From NCBI RefSeq assembly GCF_014633365.1, contig NC_068339.1:33985316-34049315 (forward strand): a DNA stretch of 64,000 nt. The letters run 5' to 3'. The stretch is from Diospyros lotus (Eukaryota > Streptophyta > Magnoliopsida > Ericales > Ebenaceae). Below are positions 12,030-23,764 of the stretch, in pieces. The notes under the pieces are model-generated. The model saw only the letters and a program-made list of their open reading frames with translations. It did not search any database and had not been told where the DNA came from. A program made the position numbers and the translations under genes. Position 1 is the stretch's first letter, and each line of letters starts with the position of its first letter.

Positions 12030-12562
12030 AAGGTTGCGGTCTCTTTACTGTTTTCAAGTCATTTTTAGTTTTTAATTTTCTAAAATAATGAAAACGCGTT
12101 CTCTTTGTTGTTTTTAAAAATATATTTTTTGAAAAAAAAAAAAAAAAAATTGTAAAGAAAACTCAAAACAACAAAAAGTTGTTTTGAGTGTTTTCATCCA
12201 AAATAAACTCTAAACTCAAAATACATCTATTTATTTATTTATTCATATTTTATTATTGTAATGAAAAAAATATTACAAAATTTATTAACTTTAAAATTTA
12301 TATATATTTTTTAATAATATATTAACATTAAATATTTATAATTTACTTAATAATCAAATTTATTGAATAAAATATCATTAAAAAAATATTTTTAAAATTT
12401 CAGAGAGAATGCGTTTTCTAATTTTCTGTTTTGAAAAATAATTTGTCAAAATGACAAAGAGAACGCGTTTTCAATTTTATAAAAATAGATTATTAAAATA
12501 GAAAATTAAAAATGAATTCAAAATTTAAAACTGAAAATTGAAAAGTAAAGAGAACGCAGTCT
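12030..12562. mobile_element. Candidate non-autonomous TIR element
   Basis: The left end (AAGGTTGCGGTCTCTTTAC) is mirrored by the right end, which reads TTAGACTGCGTTCTCTTTAC on the minus strand. Inside, further AACGCGTTCTCTTT-type and TTTTCAATTTT-type blocks appear in inverted order. The interior is extremely AT-rich with no open frame. I could not find a convincing target-site duplication, so the superfamily is open; the TGCGTTCTCTTT terminus is reminiscent of hAT-type MITEs. Confidence 0.5.
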
Positions 12563-12908
12563 AAATATTTTGAATGTGAAAATGAGTTCAGTTTGGGAAC
12601 ACTGCTCTTCTATGTTTCTTTCTTACGATGTTTTTTCATTTTCTTTTTTTTGTCTCTTTCTTTGTGGAGCCAAAACACTTATTAGTCTTTTAGTATTTGG
12701 TCACTCTTTTTAGAATTTGAAAATGATTAGTGAAATTAATTTATAAAATATCTAAAATGGTTTCGAAATATTGCTATTCAAAGTCTTTATATATTTATAT
12801 ATTTTATTGATACCAAATGATAAAAGTCCTAAATGTTTTTTCAATATAAAATTATGTGAGAAATATTTCTTGAAAAATAATATTATAGCATCAAAGAAAA
12901 ATTATTTT

Positions 12909-14337
12909 AAAGCTCCCACGACACAGGTCAATTGGTTGGGCCATGGCGAGCGGCTGTCGAACCATTCCAGAATTAGATATCTCTTCTCTAGTTTGCAGCA
13001 AAGTGCACCCTAGGTCGTCGCTCACAAGGAGCCTCACCTTCTTCTACTAACAAGGAGAACCAATATAAACAACAGTTTGTTTAAGGGGGGGGGGGGGTTT
13101 GACAGAAAACTAAGTGACAAAACAGAAAAACAATGATAGATGAAAATCAGTAAATGAAATGCAACCGGCTGTGTATTTGTCCCCTATGTGAAATCTTCCT
13201 TGTCCAACCTATAAATCTTGGCTTGTTAGATGTTTTAATCTCCGGATATCAAACTTAAAGTATCCCCAACAACCGTCCAAGGATTAGAATGATTGGAATA
13301 ACAAAATGAATACAGAAATCTCTTATAAACAAAATGCAACCATTCACTCTCTATTCAACCTATTCGGAGCTATGCAAGAACAACCATTCAAGCACATTAT
13401 ATTCACTTCCGAGATGTTATACCAACCGGCTACAATATTCTGCTCTCTTAAGCATTTAACAGAAAATGAATCCATGCAAATTCACACAAACCTGCCATGA
13501 ACTCCATGCATTCACAAATCTGCTCAAACTAAACCAAATGGAAATGAATAAGAAACAAACAACAAACCAGGTTTTTGTAGCTCATCCAGGACTTAGATTC
13601 CACATGGGTTTAAGATACACAACCAGTTACAATAGCTCTAGCCTTTCATTACAGCAAGGAAGACAAAATGGAGACAAAAAAATAAAGAAAAACAGAAAAT
13701 GCTAAAAACAATAAAAACGACCAGAATCTCTTCTCCTTCTCTCCTCCCTCCCATCCCTGGAAATAAGTGCTAAGAGGCCTTAAATACATGGCTAAGAAAG
13801 GAAGAGCTAAGAAGGCTAGGGTTGGGCCTAGCCCAACAGAAAAGCAAAGAAATAAGTGAGCCCAAAACAGCAAAATCGAGCAGCCCAAATCTGCTCCTTG
13901 AAAGTGAGCTCAAGCTCCTTTAGATGAGTCCCACAATTGCCCAAAGCCGGCCTACCCTCATGAAGTCTGAAATGAGCTACTTCAAGTCTTTTCCAGCTGC
14001 TTCTCTAACCCATCCAATATTCCCTAAAGCTAAGCAAGCTTGGATCCATAGAAGTAAGATAGAAACTAGTGTAAGGATGATTTGAAGTATAATAAAATAG
14101 AAACAATGAAAGATCAGCAAAAATTACTTCAAATGGCGTAATAAGACTGAGGTGAAATGCCAAAATATAGCATAAATATGCATGCTATCAGGCCACGATA
14201 AGTTAGGATTCGTACCAATAGATTATGGGTTCGATTTCTTGTTCTGCGCAATGAGACAAAGCTGTTACTTGCGATTTATTTCATCTGTCGAAATTGAAGG
14301 CACGAGTGACGGGGGACCCCGTAAGGGCGGTAATTCC
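12909..14337 (+). mobile_element. tRNA-derived SINE, interrupted by a solo LTR
   Basis: The SINE proper is 12909-12943 plus 14196-14337, about 177 bp. An A-box-like AGGTCAATTGG (12925-12935) and a B-box-like GGTTCGATTTC (14228-14238), each one or two changes from the RNA polymerase III consensus, lie about 50 bases apart once the insert is removed. It is flanked by a perfect 15 bp duplication, AAGAAAAATTATTTT, at 12894-12908 and 14338-14352. The related sequence at 25145-25160 holds the same site without insertion, which confirms the boundaries. The SINE family is not identified. Confidence 0.8.
12944..14190 (-). mobile_element. Solo LTR of the Athila family
   Basis: A 1247 bp sequence matching the 3' LTR at 54735-55908 along its length, in the same orientation. 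It starts TGGCGAGCGG and ends ATGCATGCTATCA on the plus strand, and includes the shared poly-G run (about 13086-13098). A 5 bp duplication, GGCCA, flanks it at 12939-12943 and 14191-14195. With no internal region this is a solo LTR left by recombination between two LTRs. It inserted into the SINE. Confidence 0.92.
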
Positions 14338-14735
14338 AAGAAAAATTATTTTGAAATCAAATGAATTATTATATGAAATGTGTCAAAATTATTTTGCTTT
14401 TGATATTATTTTAATGATGAATTTCATGATTACTTATTGATGATAATCACCATGTTGAATTTCTTTGATGAAAAATACTCTAATAATGTAAAAAATATTT
14501 ATGATACAAAATATTTTCATATTATCTACATGTTCATAATGAAAATAAAGTATATATTCCTGAAAGTGAAAAAATGAAAAATCCATTTATTTGTAAAATA
14601 TCTAAAATGGTTTTGAAATATTGCTATTCAAAGTCTTTATATATTTTATTGATGTCAAATGATAAAAGTCCTAAATGTTCTTTCAATATAAAATCTTTTG
14701 TGGGAAATATTTCTTCACTTCATGTAATCAAACAA

Positions 14736-15802
14736 TTTTCTGGATGTAGAGTTGGGTAAGCTGTTCGGCACCCATAGTACTCCTTATAGGTAAGAAATGC
14801 TCTGACTTTGTTAGTCAATCCACAATCATCCAAATAGCATCAACCTTCTCTAGAGTTCGGGGTAAACCTATGATAAAGTCTGTTATTACATGCTCATATT
14901 TCTATTTGGGAATTTTCAAGGGTTGCAAACTCCCTGACAGCTTTTAATGCTTGGCTTTTATTCGCTGACAGGTATCACATTTTCTTACGAACTTTGCCAC
15001 ATCTCTCTTCATTCCTAGCCATTAGTACGCTTCTCATAGATCATGATACATCTTGGTGGATCTAGGGTGTACTATATATGGTGTCTGATGTGCCTCATTC
15101 AGAATTGTTGTAGCTTCCCAAAGGCCTGCACATACACTCGTCCATTCATTCGGAGTATTCCATTACGATATTCAAATATCAGTTGCTTTGGTTGTCCATT
15201 CTCATCCATCGATTGCTCCAAATTTCCTTATTTAACTATAACTTGTTTAATTTCATCCCACAAACTTACTTGCAACTGTATCTACGCTACAACCGTTGTC
15301 TTATCATACAATTCTGCCTTGAGGGTTAATTCTACAAATTCCTCAGTCAGAGCTTGTAAACGAACAACCTAATAAGCTCCCAACATAAAACTCTTCTGAC
15401 TTAGCGCATTTGCCACCATATTTGCTCACCCAGGTCGGTATTGGATGGTATAGTCGTAATCCTATAGAAGTTTCAACCATGGACGTTAACGAAGATTTAA
15501 ATCCCATTGGGAGAAGATATACTTTAAACTCTGATGATCCATATGTATAAGAAATTTCTCTCCATATAGATAATGTTATCACAGTTTCAGGGCATGTACC
15601 ACAACTGCTAATTTCCAATCATGCATTGGATAATTCTTTTCGTGAGGGCATAGTTGTCAAGACCCATATGCAATTATCGTCTCATGTTGCATCAACACGC
15701 ATTCTAATCCTATTCCCGAGGCATCTGTGTATACTTTATATCCTCCGAAACCTTGAGATATCCCCAAAATTGGTGTTGTTATTAGTTTGAATTTAAGTTC
15801 TT
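14736..15802 (-). pseudogene. Gypsy RNase H-integrase fragment
   Basis: On the minus strand, RNase H sequence (DHQSLKYIFSQWDLNLR and nearby blocks, 15802 to about 15210) is followed by the integrase zinc-binding region and the start of the integrase core, which breaks off at 14736. The DNA closely matches 18185-18600 and 21040-21600, so it belongs to the same Gypsy family as the larger fragment there. Many frameshifts and stops are present. No LTR is attached: the left edge joins about 20 bases of filler and then the LTR-like repeat B, and the right edge joins Copia-like sequence near 15803. Confidence 0.8.
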
Positions 15803-16458
15803 ATTGTAAGCCGATTACTGATCTTATCATATCCCTCGATTGCACACTATTTCGATGCATGAATAATCCAATAAAATGATGACATAATCGAAACTGTGAC
15901 AGATTTGTTACATGGCAGAAACGATAATAGATTTGAAAACATTCACAGAAACTAACTGTTCAAGGCTCAAGATAACCTGAACACTCTAATACCACTGTTG
16001 GAAATCGTGACCATGCAGCCTTTGATTCTGTACGTTTCCAATTCGTAGAGATGCAAGCGCGAGCTCCTTTAAGTCAGTCAACATGATTGGCCCTTTCCAC
16101 AACGTCCCAAGTTGTGCTAGCAACTAGGATGATTTTTGAGAGAGAGACATGAAAAAACTTCTTCTTTTTCTTTTAAGTGTTTAGAAGCGACATATTTATA
16201 GAGCACAAAGCCCTAATCCTGCCATAACAAAACCCTAATTGTTTTAAGGCTGGACCCTAATCATATTGGGCTGGGTCTCTCCTTTAGTTGTGAAACAGGT
16301 TCAAACCAAGTGTGTTACCATTAGACTAGATATAGGACCCAACTCTATTGGGCTACTTTAGGGCCTAACTCATTGGTTTAATTTAAACACATCTCATGGG
16401 TTTCTTAATTATACTATTTAATTAATAGTTTTAGAATTAATCAAATTAAAATAGGATT
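15803..16458 (-). mobile_element. 5' end fragment of a Copia-like element (LTR and primer site)
   Basis: On the minus strand an LTR end (CCAACA, finishing at 15996) is followed after one base by TGGTATTAGAGTG (15982-15994), a near match to the initiator-Met tRNA primer site. About 150 bases of leader follow down to 15830. The LTR side (15996 to at most 16458) includes CCCTAAT and GGGCTGGG-type blocks similar in style to the solo LTR at 34853. No coding part remains and the far end of the LTR is not defined. Confidence 0.6.
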
Positions 16459-17571
16459 TTATGAAACTAAAGCAGGCGGCTCACCTAACTGTGTCCGAAT
16501 ATGAGGAGGAATTTATAAAGCTGCTAAAGTACATTCCGACATACATGCTGACGGAGGTCGATAAAACAGAATAATTGATTCAGGGATTGCAGCCCTGAGG
16601 TGTGTCTGGAAATAAGCTATGTGGAGGCTAGTTCGTTCCAACAGGCGATGGCCAAAGCTGTGAACATTGAGAAGAAGCTGATGAATTACGGGAAAATCAC
16701 CCTAGTTAAGGAATTGTCAAGTGAGGGTAAAAAAAGACTGTGTTAAAGAAAGGATATTGATTCAGCCGTCCAAGGGCAAACAAATTCAAGGAGTTGAAAG
16801 CATGCCCTACTGTTACCAACCTCACTAGTGGAACCTCCCGTGCAATGCTGCCAGAGTTGTGAAGGGTTGTCATTACTGTGGTGAGGTAGGGCATCTTATA
16901 AGAAATTGCCCAAGGAGAACAGAAATGACTGCAACCAAGTCTACTTCGCCAATCAAGGGAATCTAAAGGAGACCAGTGGTGTGTTTTAATTGTAACGCGC
17001 CAGGGCATATCGCTTCTCAATGCCCACAACATGGCAGGGCTAAGCAGATGAAGCTAACTGGAGAAAAGGTACTGGTGGCAGACAAAGACCAACACGGCGA
17101 CGGACCCACGAGTAATCGAAGGTATGCTCATTGTCCAAGATACATATATGCATGCATTGGTAGACTCAAGATTTACGCACTCTTTTATATCATATGCCAT
17201 AGTAGATTGTGCGAATCTAAGTACTAAGGAGTCGTGCGTGCCTAAGAGCATACAAACTCCAATGGGGACCTGGTTTTATTCACATCGGGTAGTGCCAAAG
17301 TGCCCAGTTACAATAGAAGAAACTATATTCTTGGTAGATTTGAATTTATTGGAGATTCGGGACTTCAATATCATACTTGGCATGAACTTTTTGTTTTAGT
17401 ATCAAGCTCAGTTGGACTATGAAGCGGGTGGCTAAGTTGATAGGGCTTGACAAATAGGCTGTGAAGTTTGTGGGAGCTCAAGTAGGGCGACCTTTAAAGA
17501 TTATGTCTACTTTGGGAGCTAGGAAATGTTTAAATAAGGGAACTCTGGGATATGCGGTACAAGTGGTGGCC
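16459..17571 (+). pseudogene. Gypsy gag-protease fragment (plus strand)
   Basis: It starts inside gag (LKQAAHLTVSEYEEEFIKLL at 16463). It passes two zinc knuckles in different frames (CHYCGEVGHLIRNC near 16870, CFNCNAPGHIASQC near 16985) and enters an aspartic protease-like region (ALVDSRFTHSFIS near 17155, IILGMNF near 17375). The protease motif is altered from the usual D-S/T-G. The fragment ends at GTGGTGGCC (17571), where the homologous copy at 22590 on the other strand continues. Several stops and shifts. The plus-strand fragment at 23765 picks up about 110 codons later in the same polyprotein, so the two may be halves of one older element split by the minus-strand element between them. 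Confidence 0.8.
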
Positions 17572-17831
17572 CTACTCTTAGGTGTGACCGTAACCCAAGG
17601 TTACATCAAAGGTCTTCATCGAAGGCCGATTATACCCTCACAGAATAAGGGAATAAAATTATGTGGGCGCCCTGGGTGGGGTCCAGGCTTCGCCCTCTCC
17701 AGCCATCAAGAATTTGAGGTCTACGATTCATAAGCAGCGGAGGGACACTCGAGTCTCGCATCCGATTAAGTCTTATAAGTAAAATCAATGAGCTGCAGTT
17801 TAAATGTATTTACAAGATCTATTCGAGCAAG
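17572..17831. other. Unassigned filler between Gypsy fragments
   Basis: About 260 bases that match neither the plus-strand nor the minus-strand Gypsy copy. It has a relatively GC-rich core (about 17665-17760). No LTR, primer site or reading frame could be recognised. Confidence 0.35.
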
Positions 17832-20800
17832 CTATTTCTCCCTTACTTCAAGCCAACATATCAGTGATCGACAATGTCTCCCATATAATGTTTCATAGGG
17901 TGCCATCCCTATGCTTTCCTGGTAACTATTATTATAGGCAAACTCGGCCAAACTCAAATACTCATCCCAATTACCCCCAAAGTCTCGTACACAAGCCCTA
18001 AGCATGTCTTCCAAAATTTGATTAACACGCTCAGTTTGATCGTGTGTTTTGGGGTGATAGGCTGTGTTGAAATTCGGCTGAGTTCCTAGTTCTTCTTGCA
18101 TAGATTTTTTGAAATTTGACATGAATTGACTATCTCTATCTGACACAATACTCACAGAAACCCCATATAGTCGAACAACTTCTTGGATGTAGAGTTGGGC
18201 AAATAGTTCGGCGCCCATAGTACTCCATACAGGTAAGAAATGTACCGACTTTGTTAGTTGATCCACAACCACCCAAATAACATTAGCCTTCTTTGGAGTT
18301 GGCGGCAAACCCATGATAAAGTTTGTCGTTACATGCTCCCATTTCAATTTGGGAATTTCTAAGGGTTGCAAACTCCCTAACTGCTTTTTATGCTTGACCT
18401 TTATCCCGTTAAAAGATGTCACATTTTCTTATGAACTCCACCACGTCTCTCTTCATTCCTGGCCACCAGTACACTTCTCACAGATCATGAAACATCTTAG
18501 TGGCTCAAGGGTGTACCGTATATGGTGTCTGATGTGCCTCGTTCAAAATTTCCTATTGTAGATTCCCAAAGGCTGACACATACACTCGTCCATTCATTCG
18601 AAGTATTCCATTATGATATTCAAATCCCAGTGTTTGGGTTGTCCATTCTCATCTATCCACTATGTAACGACCCGCTCCCACCTACAGGCATTATCGATGA
18701 ATAATCAATTGAATTACACGACAAACTAACAACTAAAGGGTTGGACTATGTTTCAACAGGAAACGCCCTAGGTGGGAACTAGGTTTCGTCATTCCCTTTG
18801 CTCCACTCGAGAAATCGGTCCCAAAACATAAAAGGAAGCACAGCGGAACGGGACCTGAAACTCGATTGAGTTTCACTTTTTTTCAACTCGCCTCACAACA
18901 AGCCAAAGGTGATCCAGGCACAAAACTAGCACATTAACTTTGCTGAGTACTGAAAATTTATGGGAACATACCTTTTCGATCCTTACCTGATTCGAAACTC
19001 GGCTCCACTAACTAATGCCTTATACATCAAGTAATCTCCCAATCTCATATACATTAGCGCTCAGCAACACTTACATTCAATCACATGAATACATATATGA
19101 GTATATACCACATACAAACTCAAGCGACAACGTTAGTCACCACATCATCCTCCTGGCATTATCCCTGCTTCCATCTAGACATGCATCATCTACAACACGA
19201 GGTAAAATCTCATGAGTCATAAAGACTCAGTAAGACTGCAAATGCATAAGTAAATGAAGCATGAGAGAGCATATAATTCAAAAATGCAATAAAAAATGGG
19301 TAGTCTTCCATGCCTTCATAACCTCCATAGGTTAAGGCATCAACCAACCCTTCCCACAACACTAGTCCTCCATATGGTCATAGGTACACTAGAACTCATA
19401 TCATGCAAGTATTATCCACTACATACAACTCATAAGAAAAACATTTACAAATGCATGCAAGACCACCACCCTTGGGGTCATCCCTTACCTGGTTCGAAGC
19501 CTCTTCTCTGCCACGGATGAGAACGCTAGCCAGAACTTCGAACTCTTCTAGGATCACTGCCTCCTTGGTTGAACCTAGATGCAATCACAAAACCTAACAA
19601 CAAAAATTAAACCAGGGTCTATGTTTTTGCCATTCACCACAAAACCACCCACCAATAACTTCCAACCAACCCCAACCAAGGGTTTAATCCAACTAACACT
19701 GTTCACATAATCCCACATAATGAAAATACTCGAAAAGAAATAATTTATTTTACCTTAACCATCTGGAGGAGAAATTTAGAAATCACCTATACTGGCGTTG
19801 CCTCCTGAGCTGCCACTTAACGCCCAATCTCCATTTTCGAGCCTTTAGCACGCTCCTCGAGCCCCAAAATAATTTTCAGAATTTTCTCCCATTTTTTTTA
19901 TTTTCTAGATTTCTTTTTATTTTATTTTATTTTCTTTTTTTTCTTCTTCTTCCTCCTTCGCGCACGCGCACAGTGCGCCACCTGCGCACGGCCGCCAGCC
20001 ATAGCTGCTAGACACCACCGCCAGGGCCTTCGCTGGCCATCGACCGCCCCTGACCATCACTTTTGGCTGCCAACCGCCGCGAGCAGCAACCCAGCCAGCC
20101 TCCCGCGTGTAACCAGCCTGTGCGCGACCACTGCCGCCACACACAACACCTCCGGTCATCGGTTAAGGCCGCTTCTAACGTCGCCTCCCACCCCTGCCAT
20201 CGTCATGCGCCTCCATGCGAGCTACCGCAGTTGTTCCTGCTTTACCTGCTACTGTTTCAATCGGCCATGGCCGCTTCTGCGGCTTCTTTAAGTTGCCGCT
20301 GTTGCTTTAAGCCATTGTTGGCCAGCTGCGATCTTGCTCCCACTCAATCTCCTGATCTCTCTTTCTCTGCTCTCACGAGCTCTCCTTTCTCTCTTTCTCT
20401 GCTTTCAAATTTCAGAGTGGGGTGCATTGTAGAAAACTTGGGTAGCAAGCCCTCTCGCGCATATATATATATATATACTAATTACACATTTAACCCCTTC
20501 TATATTCTCATAATCTCACTTGGGGAATTTTTATTTGCACTTGGACCCTCTAATGCTTTAAATTAAATACCCCTAAACCACACAATAGCTTAATTTCTCA
20601 AAAATTAATAATCGGCAATTGCTCAATAAAGCCAATTTCATCCCTACGCCTGTACGTGACATTTTCTCCACCTAAAAACACTTCAGGGTTGCTTCACTCG
20701 CAAAATCGGACCACCCCTAGTGTCCCCTCAACTTCTCAGAGGCCCTCTACGACCATTCGGTATCGGTACCCATTCGGGTTTATACATAAATTATTCCAAA

Positions 20801-23762
20801 AATTATTCTTGGTCGAACTGCTTCTAACGTCATTAGCCTCACCTCGAGACGCTCACCAATCTCATGCCCTCTTCCCTAGACATCCAAGTTCCGAGGCATT
20901 CCCTGTCGTTAATTCGATAATTTTATTAATTAATTTCTTGAAACCCACTTTTGGGCTCTCCGGACCACCCTAGGCCCTTCAAAATCACTGAAAATCCTAT
21001 ATTTTCCAGCATCATGTAATACCGGGTATTACACACTATTCCAAATATCTTTACTAAGTTGTAGCTTGTTTAATTTCATCCCATAGACTTGCAATCGTAT
21101 CTGCGCTATAGCCGTTTTCTTATTATACGGTTCTGCCTTGAAGGTTAATCCTGTAAATTCCTTAGTTGGAACTTGTAAACGGACAACTTGACAAGCTCCC
21201 AACATAAAACTCTTTTGACTTAGCGTATCTACCACCATATTTTCTCGCCCAGGTTGGTATTGGATGGTACAATCATTATCCTTTAGAAGTTCCATCCACT
21301 GACGCTGACAAAAATTTAAATCTTGTTGCGAGAAGATATACTTTAAACTCTGATGATCCACATATATAAAAAATTTCTCTCCATATAGATAATGTCACCA
21401 CAGTTTCAGGGCATGTACCATAACTGATAATTCCAAATCATGCACTGAGCAATTATTTTCATGAGGGCATAGTTGTCCAGACCCGTATGCAATTACCGTC
21501 TTGTGTTGCATTAGCACACATCCTAATCATATTCTTGAGGCATTTGTGTATACCTTATATCCCCTGGAACCTTGAAGTATCCCAGAATTGGTACTATTGT
21601 CAATCTAAACTTGAGTTCTCAAAAGCTCTTTTCACAATACTCATCTCAAACAAACTTGACCCCTTTTCGGGTTAATTGAGTCAATGGAGCGGCAATGCTT
21701 GAGAATTTCTTGATGAACTTGTGATAATACCTTGCCAATCAAAGGAAGCTTCTTGGTTCAGGAACAGTAGTGGGTTGTGGCCACTCTTTTACTGCCTTTA
21801 CCTTTGCAGGGTTCACTAATATGCCTTGCCCCGAGATTATATGGCCCAAAAAGCCAACTTCCTTCAACCAAAAGTCACACTTACTAAATTCTACATACAA
21901 CTTATGGTCCCTTAGTGTGGACAGGGTAATTCTCAAATATTTCTGATAGGCTTTCTCGGTCAGAGAGTATATCAATACATCATCAATAAACACAATGATA
22001 AATTTGTTTAAGTACGGTTGGAACATCCAGTTTATCAAATCCATAAATGTTGCCTGTACATTGGTCAAACCAAACGGCATCACTAGATATTCATAGTGGT
22101 CATACCATGACCAGAACACTGTCTTAGGAACATCCTCCTCTTTTTATCTTCAATTGGTAATACCCTGACTGCAAGTCAATCTTAGAGAATATTTGAGCCC
22201 CTTACAATTAGTCAAACAAAACTTCTATCCTGGGTAACAGATACTTGTCCTTAATGGTCAACTTGTTTATAACATGATAATCAATACGCATCCTTAAACT
22301 TTCATCCTTTTTGCACACAAATAACACAAGCACACCCCAAGGCGACACACTAGGGCAAATAAAACCTTTGTCCGGCAAGTCTTGTAATTGTATTTTGAGT
22401 TCTTGTAGCTCAATTGGGGCCATTCTATAGGCCAGAATAGATATAGGGTTTGATTGGGTTTCAAGAATCAAATCAATGGTAAATTCGATTTCTCTATCTG
22501 GAGGAAACTCGATAAATCCTCTGAAAACACATATGGGTATTCTTTTACAACTTCCACGGCCTCCACCTTCTTTTGTGGCTTCTCACTGGCCACCACTTGC
22601 ACTACATATCCCAAAGCTCCCTTATTTAAACATTTCCTAACTCCCAAAGCATATATAATCTTTAAAGGTTTCCCTACTTGAACTCCCACAAATTTCACAG
22701 CCTGTCCGTCAGGCCCTATCAACTTAGCCACCCACTTCCCAGAGTTCAACTGAGCTTGATACCAGAACAAGAAGTCCATACCCAGTATGATATCGAAGTC
22801 CCGAACCTCCAATAAATTCAAATCTATCGGGAATATAGTTTCTTCTATTGTAACTGGGCACTTTGGCACTACCCGATGTGAATAAGACCAAGTCCCCATT
22901 GGAGTTTGTATGCTCTTAGGCACACACGACTCCTCAGTACTTAGATTCGCACAATCTACTACGACATATGATATAAAAGAGTACGTAGCTCTTAAGTCTA
23001 CTAGTGCATGCATATAGGTATCTTGGACAAGGAGTGTACCTTCAATTACTCGCGGGTCCGCCGCTGCATCGGTCTTTGCCAAGTTAAACATTCTTCCGGC
23101 TGCCACAGTTACCTTCTCTCCAGTCGGTTTCATCTGTTTGACCCTTCCATGCTACGGGCACCAGGAAGCAATATGCCTTAGCGTGTTGCAATTAAAACAC
23201 ACCACTAGTCTCCTCTGGCTTCCCTTGATTGGTGAAATAGACTTGGCCGCAGTCATTTCCGCTCTCCTTGGGCAATTCTTATAAGATGTCCCACCTCACC
23301 ACAGTAATGACAACCCTTTACAGCTCTAAAAGCATTGCACGAGAGATTCCACTAGTGAGGTTGGTGACATTAGGGGGCATGCTTTCAACTCCTTGAATTT
23401 ATTTGCCTCTAGATGGATGAACCGATATCCTTGCTTTGACACAGTCTTCTTTTGGCCCTTACATGTCAATTCCTTAACCTAGGTGATTTTCCCATAATTC
23501 ATCAACTTCTTCTCAATGTTCACAGCTTTGGCTATCGCCTCTCGGAATGAACTAGCCTCCATATATCTCATTCCCCAATGCACCTCGGGCCACAATCCCT
23601 GAATGAACTGTTCTGTCTTATCGGCCTCTATCAGCATGTATGTCGGAATGTACTTTAGCAGTTACCAGTTGTGTGGGTAGTACTTATTGTTAAAAGCTTC
23701 CTTAAACTGCTCCCAGCTGACCGATGATATTAGAGCGGGGTGTGCCTAATACCACCTTGTGA
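17832..23762 (-). pseudogene. Gypsy gag-pol remnant on the minus strand, split by a solo LTR
   Basis: Reading the minus strand from 23762: partial gag (SWEQFKEAFNNKYYP), two zinc knuckles, protease (22468-23133, ALVDLRATYSFISY with the catalytic triplet changed), then reverse transcriptase (22471 to about 21739, with [20 protein letters not shown] and FIDD in place of YxDD). RNase H (about 21700-21040) and the integrase zinc and core region follow (18660 to 17832, with HPKTHDQTERVNQILEDML). The order protease-RT-RNase H-integrase marks Ty3/Gypsy; sequence style is chromovirus-like. It stops just after LYGRHCRS, lacks the integrase C-terminus, and has no LTR of its own. Frames are broken in several places. 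A 2371 bp solo LTR sits between RNase H and integrase. Confidence 0.88.
18663..21033 (-). mobile_element. Solo Gypsy-type LTR, 2371 bp
   Basis: It starts TGTAACGACCC and ends GGGTATTACA, a TG...CA LTR with inverted ends of the chromovirus kind. A perfect 5 bp duplication, CACTA, lies at 18658-18662 and 21034-21038. Removing it restores the Gypsy RNase H-integrase linker, as seen by comparison with 15200-15240. Orientation is judged minus from an AT-rich TATA-like run near 20460-20480 that leads into GC-rich sequence on that strand. The GC-rich core (about 19960-20340) contains long open frames, but these are composition artefacts. Confidence 0.9.
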
Positions 23763-23764
23763 AA

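Larger units (their letters stand above)
12741..14715 (+). repeat. Tandem LTR-like units B-A-B, split by a SINE
   Basis: Segment B (12741-12870, around AAAATATCTAAAATGG) recurs at 14591-14715. Between them lies segment A (12871-12908 plus 14353-14590). Removing the insertions gives a repeat period of about 406 bp. Segment A occurs again at 25124-25395, where it leads into Sirevirus-like LTR sequence. I therefore read the whole as the 5' part of one LTR that carries internal tandem repeats and was later broken up. Confidence 0.65.

Noticed and set aside
13084..13098. Poly-G run as a G-quadruplex or regulatory feature
   Set aside because: It is a single homopolymer present in both Athila LTR copies with different length; no quadruplex pattern of four runs.
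12925..14238. A tRNA gene suggested by A- and B-box sequences
   Set aside because: The boxes are separated by a solo LTR, the restored sequence continues well beyond tRNA length and a 15 bp TSD marks a SINE.
20063..20566. Long open frame in GC-rich sequence that could pass for a gene
   Set aside because: It lies wholly inside the 2371 bp solo LTR (CACTA duplication), has only low-complexity Ser/Pro/Leu composition and no domain.
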